A stretch of DNA of 62,892 bases from Marivita sp. GTDB lineage: Bacteria > Pseudomonadota > Alphaproteobacteria > Rhodobacterales > Rhodobacteraceae. A model generated the notes under the pieces. The model was given only the letters and a program-made list of their open reading frames with translations, was not told the origin of the DNA and searched no databases. A program made the translations under genes and the position numbers. The DNA is taken from the NCBI RefSeq assembly GCF_020055675.1, contig NZ_JAIPUS010000016.1, forward strand, positions 1 to 62,892, given 5' to 3'. Shown piece after piece: positions 43,166-52,654 of this stretch; the first letter of the stretch is position 1; every line of letters starts with the position of its first letter.

Positions 43166-43180
43166 TTAACCGCATTTTAA
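43166..43180. promoter_or_regulatory. candidate CtrA-binding site
   Basis: TTAACCGCATTTTAA matches TTAA-N7-TTAA exactly. It lies upstream of the minus-strand membrane protein gene. Such a match is rare by chance at this GC content. Confidence 0.45.
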
Positions 43181-43214
43181 TGATCGCTTTGGCCTCACCG
43201 GTCACAATTGACGG

Positions 43215-44591
43215 TCAAGTGGCCGAAATCGCCTGCAGGATGCGTGCCCAGCTGCGCGTGCCGCGATGGAAGCTTTCGATGTCGTATTTCTCGTTCGGGC
43301 TATGGATCTGGTCGTCATCCTTGCCAAAACCGATCAGCATCGATTCCATCCCCAGCAGAGTCTGGAAGTGACCTGCCACCGGGATGGATCCGCCGGAGCC
43401 GATAAAGGCCGCCTCGTCTGGCCATTCGTCGCTCAGTGCCTGGCGGGCGGTTTCGAACATCGGGTTGTCGATCGACATGACCGATGCGGGCGCCGCGCCG
43501 TCGCTGTTGAAGGTGACATCGCAATCGGCGGGCAGCATGTCCTGCACCATCTGGCGAAAGCTCTGGTCAATGGCGTGCGGGTCCTGATCGCCGACAAGAC
43601 GGAAACTGATCTTGGCGTGCGCCTGCGCGGGCAGAACGGTCTTGAAACCCGCCCCCTGGTAGCCGCCGCCGATCCCGTTCACCTCGCAGGTGGGGCGCGC
43701 CCAGATCATTTCGAGCGCGCTGCGGCCGGCCTCGCCCGCAGGGACCGAAAGTCCGACACCCCCAAGGAACGCGGTATGGTCAAAACCCAGACCGTCCCAT
43801 TGCGCGCGAATCTCGTCGGGGATTTCGGGCACGCCGTCATAGAAGCCGGGAACCGTGATTCGGCCCTGGTCGTCGTGTAGCGAGGCGATGATCCGGGCCA
43901 GCACACGGATCGGGTTGATCGCCGGGCCGCCATACATGCCCGAATGCAGATCGCGGCCGGGACCGGTGATCGTGATCTCCTCTTTCAGCATCCCGCGCAG
44001 CATCGTGGTGATTGCGGGCACGCGGCTGTCGTAAAGCGTGGTGTCACAGATCAGGGCGACATCCGCCTTGAGATCATCTGCATTATCCTCGAGGAACGGG
44101 ATCAGCGATGGCGAGCCGGACTCTTCCTCGCCCTCGAAAAAGAAGGTGATCTTGCAGGGCAGGGTGCCATGTTCGGCGATCCACGCCCGGCACGCCTCGA
44201 CAAAGGTCATGAGCTGGCCCTTGTCATCCGAGGTGCCGCGCCCCCGGATCACGCGGCCCTTGGGCGTATCTTCGATCTGGGGGTCGAAGGGGTCGTTGAC
44301 CCAGAGGTCAAGCGGATCGACCGGCTGCACGTCGTAATGACCGTAGAAAAGGAGATGCGGGCCGGGGCCGTCGGCATGGCCGACCACCATGGGATGGCCG
44401 GATGTGGGGCGTTTTTCGGCCTCGATGCCCATGGACTGCAAATCGCTCACCAGCCAGTCGGCCGCGCGGTCGCACGCCTCGGCATAGGCCGGGTCTGTCG
44501 AGATCGACGGGATGCGCAAAAAGTCCTTCAAGCGCTCGAGGCTGTCATCCAGCGTGGAATCAATGCGGGAAAGGACGGGATCGACAGACAT
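43215..44591 (-). CDS. M20-family metallopeptidase (dipeptidase-like)
   Basis: 458 residues from ATG 44591; AGGAG eight bases upstream. Zinc ligands and catalytic residues of the M20 family are clear: His in LFYGHYDVQP, Asp in GTSDDKGQ, the Glu pair in EGEEESGSP, Asp in LICDTT and the C-terminal His in DQIHSPNEKYD. The lid domain lies in between. The length and sequence style fit the CNDP-like dipeptidase subgroup (M20A/F). Substrate is probably a di- or tripeptide, unknown. The open frame to 44633 has no supporting signal. Confidence 0.9.
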   Translation of the reverse strand: MSVDPVLSRIDSTLDDSLERLKDFLRIPSISTDPAYAEACDRAADWLVSDLQSMGIEAEKRPTSGHPMVVGHADGPGPHLLFYGHYDVQPVDPLDLWVNDPFDPQIEDTPKGRVIRGRGTSDDKGQLMTFVEACRAWIAEHGTLPCKITFFFEGEEESGSPSLIPFLEDNADDLKADVALICDTTLYDSRVPAITTMLRGMLKEEITITGPGRDLHSGMYGGPAINPIRVLARIIASLHDDQGRITVPGFYDGVPEIPDEIRAQWDGLGFDHTAFLGGVGLSVPAGEAGRSALEMIWARPTCEVNGIGGGYQGAGFKTVLPAQAHAKISFRLVGDQDPHAIDQSFRQMVQDMLPADCDVTFNSDGAAPASVMSIDNPMFETARQALSDEWPDEAAFIGSGGSIPVAGHFQTLLGMESMLIGFGKDDDQIHSPNEKYDIESFHRGTRSWARILQAISAT

Positions 44592-44756
44592 GGCGCGGCT
44601 CCTGTTTTGCGAATTCTGCGCCGACCCTATCATCGCGCATCGGGCTGTCCAGCGGTGCCGGGATCGGGGTCTGTCACGAGGGTCGCGCAGAATGGAGGGG
44701 GTAGATTCAGATTTTTTGCGGGATTTTTCGCGGGAGTCGCGGGACGGGCCGGCGGA
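44592..44756. other. intergenic region ahead of the hemA promoter
   Basis: About 165 bases between the divergent M20 peptidase and hemA units. It has T-rich stretches at 44708-44732, and no gene or motif I can name; it likely contains the minus-strand promoter. Confidence 0.4.
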
Positions 44757-44770
44757 TTGATTCAGATCAA
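44757..44770. promoter_or_regulatory. perfect FnrL box upstream of hemA
   Basis: TTGATTCAGATCAA matches TTGAT-N4-ATCAA exactly, 130-143 bases before the hemA GTG. FnrL control of hemA is known in Rhodobacter, where it links heme synthesis to oxygen. Confidence 0.75.
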
Positions 44771-44773
44771 GGC

Positions 44774-44790
44774 TGCGACGGTTGGTCGTT
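44774..44790 (+). promoter_or_regulatory. possible RegA/PrrA-like site
   Basis: TGCGACGGTTGGTCGTT has CGAC and GTCG half-sites five bases apart, resembling the redox-responsive RegA/PrrA consensus. It lies four bases after the FnrL box. The consensus is loose, so confidence is low. Confidence 0.3.
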
Positions 44791-44899
44791 CCGTAAATAT
44801 ATTGTCATGCGGGAATACGATCTATATCCATTCCAAGTTACGAATGCGATACCGACAGCGCCGATTGGTGCGGCGGATCGCAGACTGAAGGAGACGCCG

Positions 44900-46123
44900 G
44901 TGAGCTATGCAGCCCAACTAGACCAAGCCCTGGACCGTTTGCACGAAGAGGGGCGCTACCGGACCTTTATTGATATCGAACGACAGAACGGGCAATTCCC
45001 GCATGCGGTCTGGCGCAAGCCCGATGGCACGGAGCAGGATATCACGGTCTGGTGTGGCAACGATTACCTCGGGATGGGTCAACATCCCGTGGTGCTGGAT
45101 GCGATGCACGCGGCGATCGACGCCACCGGCGCGGGGTCTGGCGGAACGCGCAACATTTCCGGGACGACCGTGTTTCACAAGCGCCTCGAGTTCGAGCTCG
45201 CCGATCTGCATCGCAAGGAGGCGGCACTGCTGTTCACCTCGGCCTATATTGCCAATGACGCGACGCTGTCGACCTTGCCCAAGCTCTTTCCGGGCCTCAT
45301 CATCTATTCCGACGCATTGAACCATGCGTCGATGATCGAAGGGGTGCGCCGCAACGGCGGGGCCAAGCGTGTGTTCCGGCACAACGACCTTGATCACCTG
45401 CGCGAGCTTCTGGCCGCCGACGATCCGGAGGCGCCCAAATTGATCGCCTTCGAATCGATTTATTCGATGGATGGCGATTTCGGCCCGATCGAGGCGATCT
45501 GCGATCTGGCCGACGAATTCGGCGCCCTGACCTATATCGACGAGGTGCACGCGGTCGGTATGTACGGCCCCCGTGGCGCGGGTGTGGCCGAACGGGACTG
45601 GCTGATGCACCGGATCGACATCATCAATGGCACGCTGGCCAAGGCCTATGGCGTCATGGGCGGCTATATCGCCGCATCGGCCAAGATGTGCGATGCGATC
45701 CGTTCCTACGCGCCGGGGTTCATCTTTACCACGTCGCTGCCGCCCGCGGTGGCTGCGGCGGCCGCGGCCTCTGTCGCGCATCTGAAGTCAGACCAGACGC
45801 TGCGGGATCAGCACCAGCTTCAGGCGCGGATTCTGAAGACGCGGCTCAAGGGGCTGGGTCTTCCGATCATCGACCACGGCAGCCATATCATCCCGGTGAT
45901 CGTCGGCGACCCGGTGCACACAAAGCAGTTGTCCGACATGATGCTGGACGGCTACGGCATTTATGTGCAGCCGATCAATTATCCGACGGTGCCGCGCGGG
46001 ACCGAGCGGCTGCGCTTTACCCCGTCGCCGGTGCACGGGCCGCAAGAGATCGACACGCTGGTCCGCGCCATGGACGAATTATGGTCTCATTGTGCGCTGA
46101 ATCGCGCCGAACTCAGTGCATAA
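44900..46123 (+). CDS. hemA: 5-aminolevulinate synthase
   Basis: 407 residues from GTG 44900, preceded by GAAGGAG six bases upstream; this gives the usual family start ([14 protein letters not shown]) and the exact size of alphaproteobacterial ALAS. It condenses glycine and succinyl-CoA with PLP, the first step of tetrapyrrole synthesis. Conserved segments include [28 protein letters not shown] and, around the PLP lysine, [12 protein letters not shown]. The open frame upstream to 44807 is leader. Regulation by FnrL is suggested by the box at 44757. Confidence 0.95.
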   Translation: MSYAAQLDQALDRLHEEGRYRTFIDIERQNGQFPHAVWRKPDGTEQDITVWCGNDYLGMGQHPVVLDAMHAAIDATGAGSGGTRNISGTTVFHKRLEFELADLHRKEAALLFTSAYIANDATLSTLPKLFPGLIIYSDALNHASMIEGVRRNGGAKRVFRHNDLDHLRELLAADDPEAPKLIAFESIYSMDGDFGPIEAICDLADEFGALTYIDEVHAVGMYGPRGAGVAERDWLMHRIDIINGTLAKAYGVMGGYIAASAKMCDAIRSYAPGFIFTTSLPPAVAAAAAASVAHLKSDQTLRDQHQLQARILKTRLKGLGLPIIDHGSHIIPVIVGDPVHTKQLSDMMLDGYGIYVQPINYPTVPRGTERLRFTPSPVHGPQEIDTLVRAMDELWSHCALNRAELSA

Positions 46124-46250
46124 CCAGTGGAATCAGTGCAATAAACCTTGTTGTGTGTTAGCGTTGTAGTAATAAATGCGCGCGACTCGATTTGGTGGTA
46201 CGCGCGACTCAGGCAGCGTTAAGACGGTTAAACGGCAAGGGGCAGCGAAT

Positions 46251-47882
46251 ATGATTGGGCGGAAATCCCCAAAGCTATCGCAGGACGCTGATAACGTCAA
46301 ACCACGCGGATTCGATGATTTCGAACTCAGGCTTGGCGATGTCATGCGCGGGGAACGCGCTACCCTTGGCAAATCGCTTCTGGATGTGCAGCGCGAACTG
46401 CGGATCAGGGCCAATTACATCGCCGCCATCGAAAATTGTGATCCCTCCGCTTTTGACACGCCGGGTTTTATCGCCGGGTATGTGCGGTCCTATGCGCGCT
46501 ATCTCGGGATGGACCCGGATGATACGTTTTCCGTGTTCTGCGCCGAAAGCGGGTTTGAAACCGCGCATGGTATGTCCGATGCGGCATCGTCGCGCGCCAA
46601 GCCGGATTTGCCGGCCGGCACGCCCGGTCCGATAAAGGAACGCGATCCGTTCTCGGAACCTGCGCTGCCCTTCGCGCCGGGCAACGACTCGGTCCTGTCG
46701 CGGATCGAACCTGGGGCGATCGGATCGACCCTTGTCCTCGTCCTGCTTCTGGGCGGTCTGGGCTATGGCGGCTATACCGTGCTGCAAGAGGTGCAGAGGG
46801 TACAGTTGACCCCGGTGGATCAGACACCTGTTGTGCTGTCCGATCTCGATCCGCTGCAAACGGCCACGGCGCAGCCTGATCGGGACTCGGACGACACGCG
46901 CGAAGCCGCCGGCAATTCCCGGAGCACCGCCGTCGGCATGTTCACGCCGCCCGCGACGGTCGAGGCGTTTGATCGACTGTACCGCCCGCAGGCGCTGGAT
47001 GTGCCGGTGCTGGTGGCGCGGGATGCGCCGATCTCGACACTGGATCCCAACAGCGTTGGCGCGTTTGCACAGGCGTCGCAGCAAAAGTTGCCGACAGTCG
47101 ATCTTGGGCCATCGGTGAACACCGCGCCGCCGGACAGCGTCGCGCAGGGGCCGCAGAACAACGCGCTGCCGGCTGAGGGCATTGTGCTCGTCGCGGCGCG
47201 CCCTGCTTGGGTGCGGGTGCGCGGTGAGGATCGGTCGATTCTCTATGAACAGGTGATGCAGGCCGGAGATACCTGGACCGTCCCCGCGTCAGAGCCGAAC
47301 GCCGTGTTGAATGTCGGAGAAAGCGGCGCGATTTACCTTTCCGTGAACGGCAATACAGTCGGCCCGGTGGGGCCGTCCGGGACCGTGACCTCGGATCTTT
47401 CGCTGGACGGGCCGACGCTGGCCGCGGCGCTTCAGCCGGTCGATCCGCAAGGCGATGAGGACCTGTCGCGCGTGCTCGCCGACCTTGGCACCGGCAGCGG
47501 GCAAGCCACGATCGGCCAGCCCAAGGTCCTTGAGGACACCGCGCCCGGCGTGATGCTGGTGGCGGTTCGCCCGGCATGGATTCGCGTGCGTGCCGCTGAC
47601 GGGACCGTGATCTATGAAACGATCATGAATGCGGGCGACACCTACCAGGTGCCCGCAACCGAAGAGCCGCCGACCCTGCGTGTCGGCGAATCCGGCGCGG
47701 TCTATTTCGCGATGAACGGGCAGACGTATGGTCCCGCCGGCCCGCGCGGGTCCGTGACATCCGATCTTGCCCTTTCGGTGGGCGCGCTGTCCGACGCCTA
47801 TTCCGTTGCATCCATCGAGGCGGACAGCGATCTGGCACGGGTCGTGGCCGAATTGGACATTCCGCAACAAGCGACAGACTGA
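46251..47882 (+). CDS. RodZ-like helix-turn-helix membrane protein with two DUF4115 domains
   Basis: 543 residues from ATG 46251. Residues about 25-100 form a Cro/RodZ-type helix-turn-helix (LGDVMRGERATLGKSLLDV ... NYIAAIENCD). A membrane segment lies at about 160-182 (STLVLVLLLGGLGYGGY). The periplasmic part has a linker rich in Pro/Thr/Asp and two copies of the DUF4115 domain, at residues about 310-385 and 433-508, each starting with a LVAxRPAWxRVR motif and ending TSDLxL. RodZ joins the cytoskeleton MreB to cell-wall synthesis. Duplication of the domain is unusual. The gene is followed 108 bases later by ispG. Confidence 0.85.
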   Translation: MIGRKSPKLSQDADNVKPRGFDDFELRLGDVMRGERATLGKSLLDVQRELRIRANYIAAIENCDPSAFDTPGFIAGYVRSYARYLGMDPDDTFSVFCAESGFETAHGMSDAASSRAKPDLPAGTPGPIKERDPFSEPALPFAPGNDSVLSRIEPGAIGSTLVLVLLLGGLGYGGYTVLQEVQRVQLTPVDQTPVVLSDLDPLQTATAQPDRDSDDTREAAGNSRSTAVGMFTPPATVEAFDRLYRPQALDVPVLVARDAPISTLDPNSVGAFAQASQQKLPTVDLGPSVNTAPPDSVAQGPQNNALPAEGIVLVAARPAWVRVRGEDRSILYEQVMQAGDTWTVPASEPNAVLNVGESGAIYLSVNGNTVGPVGPSGTVTSDLSLDGPTLAAALQPVDPQGDEDLSRVLADLGTGSGQATIGQPKVLEDTAPGVMLVAVRPAWIRVRAADGTVIYETIMNAGDTYQVPATEEPPTLRVGESGAVYFAMNGQTYGPAGPRGSVTSDLALSVGALSDAYSVASIEADSDLARVVAELDIPQQATD

Positions 47883-47990
47883 CCCGGATATCGCATTCAG
47901 TTCATGCTTGAAGCCTTTGGACTGCCGGCCTAGCTATGGCATAGATACGGTGTCGCGTTTGGGTGACATTTCCGGCCGGAGGAACGTCGC

Positions 47991-49118
47991 ATGAGCCTCA
48001 ATCACATTCGTCCGTGGCGCAATATTTACCGCCGCACATCACGCCAGATCATGGTGGGCAACGTCCCGGTGGGGGGCGATGCGCCGATCACCGTACAGAC
48101 CATGACCAACACGCTGACCCCGGATGTCAGGGCGACCGTTGCGCAGGTGCAGGCGGCTGCGGACGCTGGTGCGGATATCGTGCGCATCTCCGTACCGGAC
48201 GAAGACAGTTCGCGGGCGCTCAAACAGATCGTGCGCGAAAGCCCGGTTCCGATCGTGGCCGACATTCATTTCCACTACAAACGCGGCATCGAGGCAGCAG
48301 AGGCCGGTGCGGCCTGCTTGCGGATCAATCCGGGCAATATCGGGTCGCAAGACCGCGTGCGCGAAGTCATCAAGGCGGCGCGCGACCACAATTGTTCGAT
48401 CCGCATCGGGGTGAATGCCGGATCATTGGAAAAGCACCTGCTCGACAAATATGGCGAACCCTGTCCCGACGCGATGGTGGAATCCGGGCTCGACCACATC
48501 AAGATCCTGCAAGACAATGATTTCCACGAGTTCAAGATCAGTTGCAAGGCGTCTGACGTGTTCATGGCCGCCGCCGCCTATCAACAACTGGCCGACGCAA
48601 CAGATGCCCCGATCCACCTCGGCATTACCGAGGCGGGTGGCCTGACCTCCGGCACGATAAAATCCGCCATCGGGCTGGGCAATCTGCTCTGGATGGGAAT
48701 CGGTGACACGATCCGTGTGTCGCTCTCGGCCGATCCGGTGGAAGAGGTGAAGGTCGGCTATGAAATCCTCAAGTCACTGGGCTTGCGGCACCGGGGGGTG
48801 AACATCATTTCCTGCCCGTCCTGCGCACGACAGGGTTTTGACGTCATCAAGACGGTCGAAAAGCTCGAAGAGCGGCTGGAACATATCAAGACACCGATGA
48901 GCCTGTCGATCATCGGCTGCGTGGTCAACGGACCCGGAGAGGCGTTGATGACCGATGTCGGCTTTACCGGCGGAGGCAACGGGTCCGGAATGGTCTATCT
49001 CGCGGGCAAGCAAAGCCACAAGATGACGAACGACCAGATGGTTGATCACATCGTCGAGGAAGTGGAAAAGAAAGCCGCCGAACTCGAAGCGCAAGTCGCG
49101 CAAGAGGCGGCTGAATAG
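47991..49118 (+). CDS. ispG: 4-hydroxy-3-methylbut-2-enyl diphosphate synthase
   Basis: 375 residues. It converts methylerythritol cyclodiphosphate to HMBPP in the MEP isoprenoid pathway. The TIM-barrel begins [17 protein letters not shown]; the [4Fe-4S] cluster is held by Cys in [11 protein letters not shown] and [10 protein letters not shown], and NPGNIGS is typical. Length is that of the bacterial enzyme. The C-terminal [13 protein letters not shown] tail is coiled. It depends on cluster supply from SUF. RBS GGAGGAAC lies upstream. Confidence 0.95.
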   Translation: MSLNHIRPWRNIYRRTSRQIMVGNVPVGGDAPITVQTMTNTLTPDVRATVAQVQAAADAGADIVRISVPDEDSSRALKQIVRESPVPIVADIHFHYKRGIEAAEAGAACLRINPGNIGSQDRVREVIKAARDHNCSIRIGVNAGSLEKHLLDKYGEPCPDAMVESGLDHIKILQDNDFHEFKISCKASDVFMAAAAYQQLADATDAPIHLGITEAGGLTSGTIKSAIGLGNLLWMGIGDTIRVSLSADPVEEVKVGYEILKSLGLRHRGVNIISCPSCARQGFDVIKTVEKLEERLEHIKTPMSLSIIGCVVNGPGEALMTDVGFTGGGNGSGMVYLAGKQSHKMTNDQMVDHIVEEVEKKAAELEAQVAQEAAE

Positions 49119-49141
49119 CGATCAGCCGGCTTGGACCGAAT

Positions 49142-49168
49142 GGCAAAGGCCGCAGGGCGACCTTTGCC
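49142..49168. terminator. hairpin between ispG and the dsbA-like gene
   Basis: GGCAAAGG pairs with CCTTTGCC around a CGC-AGG-GCG inner stem. It lies 24 bases beyond the ispG stop and could end both convergent transcripts; there is no T tract on the plus side. Confidence 0.4.
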
Positions 49169-49185
49169 GACGGATCCCGTCAGGT

Positions 49186-49944
49186 TCAGCCTTCGCTGCG
49201 CGCCTCGTCCACGATCTGTAGCATCGCGTCGAGCGGGACATATCCCCGGATCAACTGATCCCCCATCACGAAAGACGGCGTGCCGGTGATTTGCAGGGTT
49301 TGGGCCAGCTCGCGGGTCTGCGCCAGTTGGGCGGTCACGGCGTCGCTGTCCATGGCCGCGATCACCGCGTCGGCATCAAGCTCCAGCGTTCCGGCCAGCC
49401 GCCGCAACACAGGCTCGTCCATATCGGCGTTGAGCGCAATCAGCGCATCGCTTGCGGCCTTGTAGGCGGCGTCGCCCGCGACGTCCCGCACGGCAAGCGC
49501 AAAGCGCGAGGACACGAGCGAGTTTTCCCCGAGGATCGGGAATTCCTTGGCGACGTAGCGGATATTGCCATCCATTTCGAGAAGCTGCGTGACCTCCGGG
49601 TGAGCGCGGCGGCAATAACCGCAGCGGTAATCGAAGAATTCCACGATGGTCACGTCCCCCTCGGGATTGCCGCCGACCCAGGAATACCCGTCGTTGAAGA
49701 TCGCCTCTGAATGTTGTTCGATCAGGGCAATGTCGCCCCTGGCCTGTTGCGCGGCCTGCCGGTCCTCAAGCACCTGAACCGCTTCCATGATGACCTGCGG
49801 GTTCTCCAGAAGGTAGGCGCGCACCTGTTCGCCAAAGGCGGCACGATCAGCGTCGGACATGTTCTCGAGGTCAAGGTCTGCGGCCTGAACGCCGCTGGCC
49901 AGCACCAGGGTCAGAAGGGTCGAGGCAAGGCGGTTTTTCAACAT
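49186..49944 (-). CDS. DsbA-family thiol:disulfide oxidoreductase
   Basis: 252 residues from ATG 49944 with GGAG six bases upstream. The N-terminal MLKNRLASTLLTLVLASGVQA is a Sec signal peptide with likely cleavage after QA. The thioredoxin-fold active site CGYC lies in FFDYRCGYCRRAHP (about residue 127), and the cis-Pro loop is TGTPSF. It acts in the periplasm to make or shuffle disulfides; this subgroup, with an extended helical N-terminal region, resembles the DsbA-like proteins of alphaproteobacteria. It follows a BepA-like protease gene on the same strand by 20 bases. Confidence 0.92.
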   Translation of the reverse strand: MLKNRLASTLLTLVLASGVQAADLDLENMSDADRAAFGEQVRAYLLENPQVIMEAVQVLEDRQAAQQARGDIALIEQHSEAIFNDGYSWVGGNPEGDVTIVEFFDYRCGYCRRAHPEVTQLLEMDGNIRYVAKEFPILGENSLVSSRFALAVRDVAGDAAYKAASDALIALNADMDEPVLRRLAGTLELDADAVIAAMDSDAVTAQLAQTRELAQTLQITGTPSFVMGDQLIRGYVPLDAMLQIVDEARSEG

Positions 49945-49964
49945 CGGGGTCTCCAGAATCCGGG

Positions 49965-51302
49965 TCAGCGCGCTTTGGCGCGTTGGGCTGCACTTAACAC
50001 ATCCTGGGCGCGTTGCCATGGGCCGGATCCGCGCGGCAAGGCGCCCTCGGCGCGTTCGGCGTGGATCGCCGCGTCCTTGAGGCGGCCTTGCACCGCGTAG
50101 CGTTCCGCGGTCACCAGGGAGGCCATCGCGTTCTGGTCGGTTTTTGCATAGGCCACGGCCAAATCCCGGAGTAGACGCGTATCCCGGAAATCGCGCCCGC
50201 GTGCGGCTTCGAGCGTGCGCAACGCCTCGGGGGCGTTGCCTGCCGCAAGATGGGCGCGCCCCAGACCGCCAAGGATGAGCGGTTCCCGCGGGGCAAGGCG
50301 GGCCGCGGCGGAATAAACCCGAACAGCATCGGCGGCGCGCCGCGATTCCAGCAGGATCTGTCCCTTGATGTCGCGGAGGAAGGGATCATTGGGGCGCGCG
50401 CCGATCGCGGCGTCGATGTTCTGGATCGCGCGGCGCAGATCGCTCTGCCTGTGGTAGGCCACCGCCCTGCGCAGTTGCGTGATATCGGCGCTGACGCTGT
50501 CATCGGCGCGCCGCAGGGTCCAGCCGGGCGCGCGGGTGAAGGCGGTCAGCTTGCCTTGTGCGCGGTCGAACCAGTAGGCGCTCGCCGGGTCGGGAGCCGC
50601 TTTTGCCGATGCCGACGCGACCAGACCCTTGAGCGCGCGCAACCGGTCGCGGCTGAGCGGGTGCGAGCGCATGTAAGGGTCCTGTCTGCTTTCGGCGAGG
50701 GCTTCCTGTCCTCGAAAGAGATTCTGCACCTCGATCGCGCCCTGCGGATCGACCCCGGCGCGGACGAGATAGCGCACCGAACTGATATCGGCCGACGCCT
50801 CCTCGGCGCGGGAGTGCGCCAGAAGGCTGCGCAAGGTTGACGATTGCAGCCCGATGCCGAGCCCGACCGCGCCGCGTCCGCCGCCCGCGGCGACCGCCGC
50901 TGCGGCCAGCGCCATGCCCAAACCGGCGGCGGTGCGCGCCGAGCGCATGTTGCCCAGCCGGCGCGAGATATGGCCATTGGCGATATGCGCCGCCTCGTGC
51001 GCGATCACCGCCTGCACCTGCGCGGCGGTCTCCAGCTTGCTCAGCAGGCCGGAATGGATGAAGATGTGTTGCGTGTCGATGATAAAGGCGTTGAGGGTGC
51101 TGTCGTCGATCAACAGGATGCGCACCTGGTTCGGGCTGAGCCCGGCCGCGCGCAACACCGGCGCACCAAGCTGTTTCAGCGCGTGCTCGATATCGGCATC
51201 GCGCAGCAGCGTTGCCGCGCGGGCGGGGATCGTGCCGATCAGGGCGGTCAGGCACAGGGCGAGCCCGACGCTGCGGACAAGCTGTCGTGTTGCGTGATAC
51301 AT
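49965..51302 (-). CDS. M48-family periplasmic metallopeptidase with TPR region (BepA-like)
   Basis: 445 residues from ATG 51302 (AGGGG eight bases upstream). N-terminal signal peptide ends near PARA-ATLL. The zinc motif HEAAH in AVIAHEAAHIANGH and third ligand in SRAEEASADISSVRYL fit M48. From about residue 265 a helical TPR-like region follows (LRRAIQNIDAAIGARPNDPFL). E. coli BepA degrades misassembled outer membrane LptD. Role here probably the same type of envelope quality control. It is 20 bases from the dsbA-like gene downstream, fitting since LptD needs disulfides. Confidence 0.9.
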   Translation of the reverse strand: MYHATRQLVRSVGLALCLTALIGTIPARAATLLRDADIEHALKQLGAPVLRAAGLSPNQVRILLIDDSTLNAFIIDTQHIFIHSGLLSKLETAAQVQAVIAHEAAHIANGHISRRLGNMRSARTAAGLGMALAAAAVAAGGGRGAVGLGIGLQSSTLRSLLAHSRAEEASADISSVRYLVRAGVDPQGAIEVQNLFRGQEALAESRQDPYMRSHPLSRDRLRALKGLVASASAKAAPDPASAYWFDRAQGKLTAFTRAPGWTLRRADDSVSADITQLRRAVAYHRQSDLRRAIQNIDAAIGARPNDPFLRDIKGQILLESRRAADAVRVYSAAARLAPREPLILGGLGRAHLAAGNAPEALRTLEAARGRDFRDTRLLRDLAVAYAKTDQNAMASLVTAERYAVQGRLKDAAIHAERAEGALPRGSGPWQRAQDVLSAAQRAKAR

Positions 51303-51356
51303 TGACGTGCCCCTGCGTTCGCCCATAGGTCTGCCCAAACCCAGTGTAGGAAGAGA

Positions 51357-52517
51357 ATGATGCGGAACTCAAGCCGTGGATCGGTCGATCCCTTTATCGT
51401 GATGGACGTTATGGAGGCAGCCCGGCAAGCCGAGGATGCGGGGCGGCACATCATCCACATGGAGGTGGGCCAGCCGGGCACCGCAGCACCGGCCAGGGCG
51501 CGCGACGCGTTGCAAAGCGCTATGCGCGCCGATCCGCTGGGGTATACCGTCGCGCTGGGTCTGCCCGCGCTGCGCCAGCGGATCGCGCGGCTTTACGGAG
51601 AGTGGTACGATGTCGACCTGGACCCGGCCCGCGTGGTCGTCACGCCGGGATCCTCGGGCGGGTTCATCCTGGCCTTCACCGCGCTGTTTGACGCCGGAGA
51701 CAGGATCGCGCTGGGGGCGCCGGGGTACCCGTCCTACCGGCAGATCATGAAATCGCTGGACCTGGTTCCGGTCGAGATCGAGACCCGGGCAGAGGCGCGG
51801 TACCAGATGGAGCCGAGCGATCTGGCGGCGGTCGACTACCAGGGGATGATGGTGGCCTCGCCCGCCAATCCCACCGGGACCATGCTGGGAAAAGAGGCGC
51901 TTGGCGCGCTGGTCGGGGCGGCGCAGGAGCGGGGCGCTGCCTTTCTGTCGGACGAGATCTACCACGGGATCGAATACGACCATAAGGCGGTCAGCGCGCT
52001 TCAGATCAGCGACGATGTCTGCGTGATCAATTCGTTCTCCAAGTATTTCAGCATGACCGGTTGGCGTATCGGCTGGCTGGTCCTGCCCGAGGCCAACCTG
52101 CGGCAAGTGGAGAGACTGGCGCAGAACATGTTCATCTGTGCGCCGCACGCGGCCCAAGTCGCTGCGTTGGGCGCGCTTGACGCCGGCGATGAGCTGGAGG
52201 CGAATATGGATGTGTACCGCGCCAACCGGCAACTGATGATCGACGGGTTGCCACGGGCCGGGTTCGATCGGATCGCGCCGCCGGATGGGGCTTTTTATGT
52301 CTATGCGGACGTGTCTCATCTGACGCAGGACAGCCGCGCCTTTGCCCGCGCGATCCTCGACGAGGCCGGGGTCGCTGTGACGCCGGGGCTGGATTTCGAC
52401 CCGGCGCGCGGCGGCGGCACGCTGCGATTTTCCTATGCCCGGTCCACAGCCGATATCGTCGAGGGGCTGGAGCGCTTGCGCGGCTTCATGCAGGCGCAAG
52501 GCCATATCGACCAGTGA
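51357..52517 (+). CDS. class I/II pyridoxal-phosphate aminotransferase
   Basis: 386 residues. The PLP-binding lysine lies in NSFSKYFSMTGWRIG, with SPANPTGT and the C-terminal RFSYA arginine region that binds substrate carboxylate. Fold type I, close to aspartate/aromatic aminotransferases. Substrate not evident; it belongs to the subgroup with a DFDPARGG motif near the C-terminus. Start at the first of two ATGs at 51357 with GGAAGAG upstream. It is divergent from the BepA-like gene with a 54-base gap. Confidence 0.9.
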   Translation: MMRNSSRGSVDPFIVMDVMEAARQAEDAGRHIIHMEVGQPGTAAPARARDALQSAMRADPLGYTVALGLPALRQRIARLYGEWYDVDLDPARVVVTPGSSGGFILAFTALFDAGDRIALGAPGYPSYRQIMKSLDLVPVEIETRAEARYQMEPSDLAAVDYQGMMVASPANPTGTMLGKEALGALVGAAQERGAAFLSDEIYHGIEYDHKAVSALQISDDVCVINSFSKYFSMTGWRIGWLVLPEANLRQVERLAQNMFICAPHAAQVAALGALDAGDELEANMDVYRANRQLMIDGLPRAGFDRIAPPDGAFYVYADVSHLTQDSRAFARAILDEAGVAVTPGLDFDPARGGGTLRFSYARSTADIVEGLERLRGFMQAQGHIDQ

Positions 52518-52540
52518 CGCGCGCCGCCGCTGTCGGCAAT

Positions 52541-52564
52541 CTTTGCACGTTTGAAAAGAGAAGA
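52541..52564 (+). repeat. dispersed short intergenic repeat, copy C
   Basis: CTTTGCACGTTTGAAAAGAG followed by AAGA, most divergent of three copies (see 12815 and 31177). It is 24 bases after the aminotransferase stop in the same orientation. Confidence 0.45.
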
Positions 52565-52654
52565 TGCACCCGGCACTCTGCCCCGTTTCCCGACGGGCCT
52601 GTTTGGGGTATGCTGCATGCAACGGCCCGCAAGAGGCCGCCGGAGAATCAGGTC

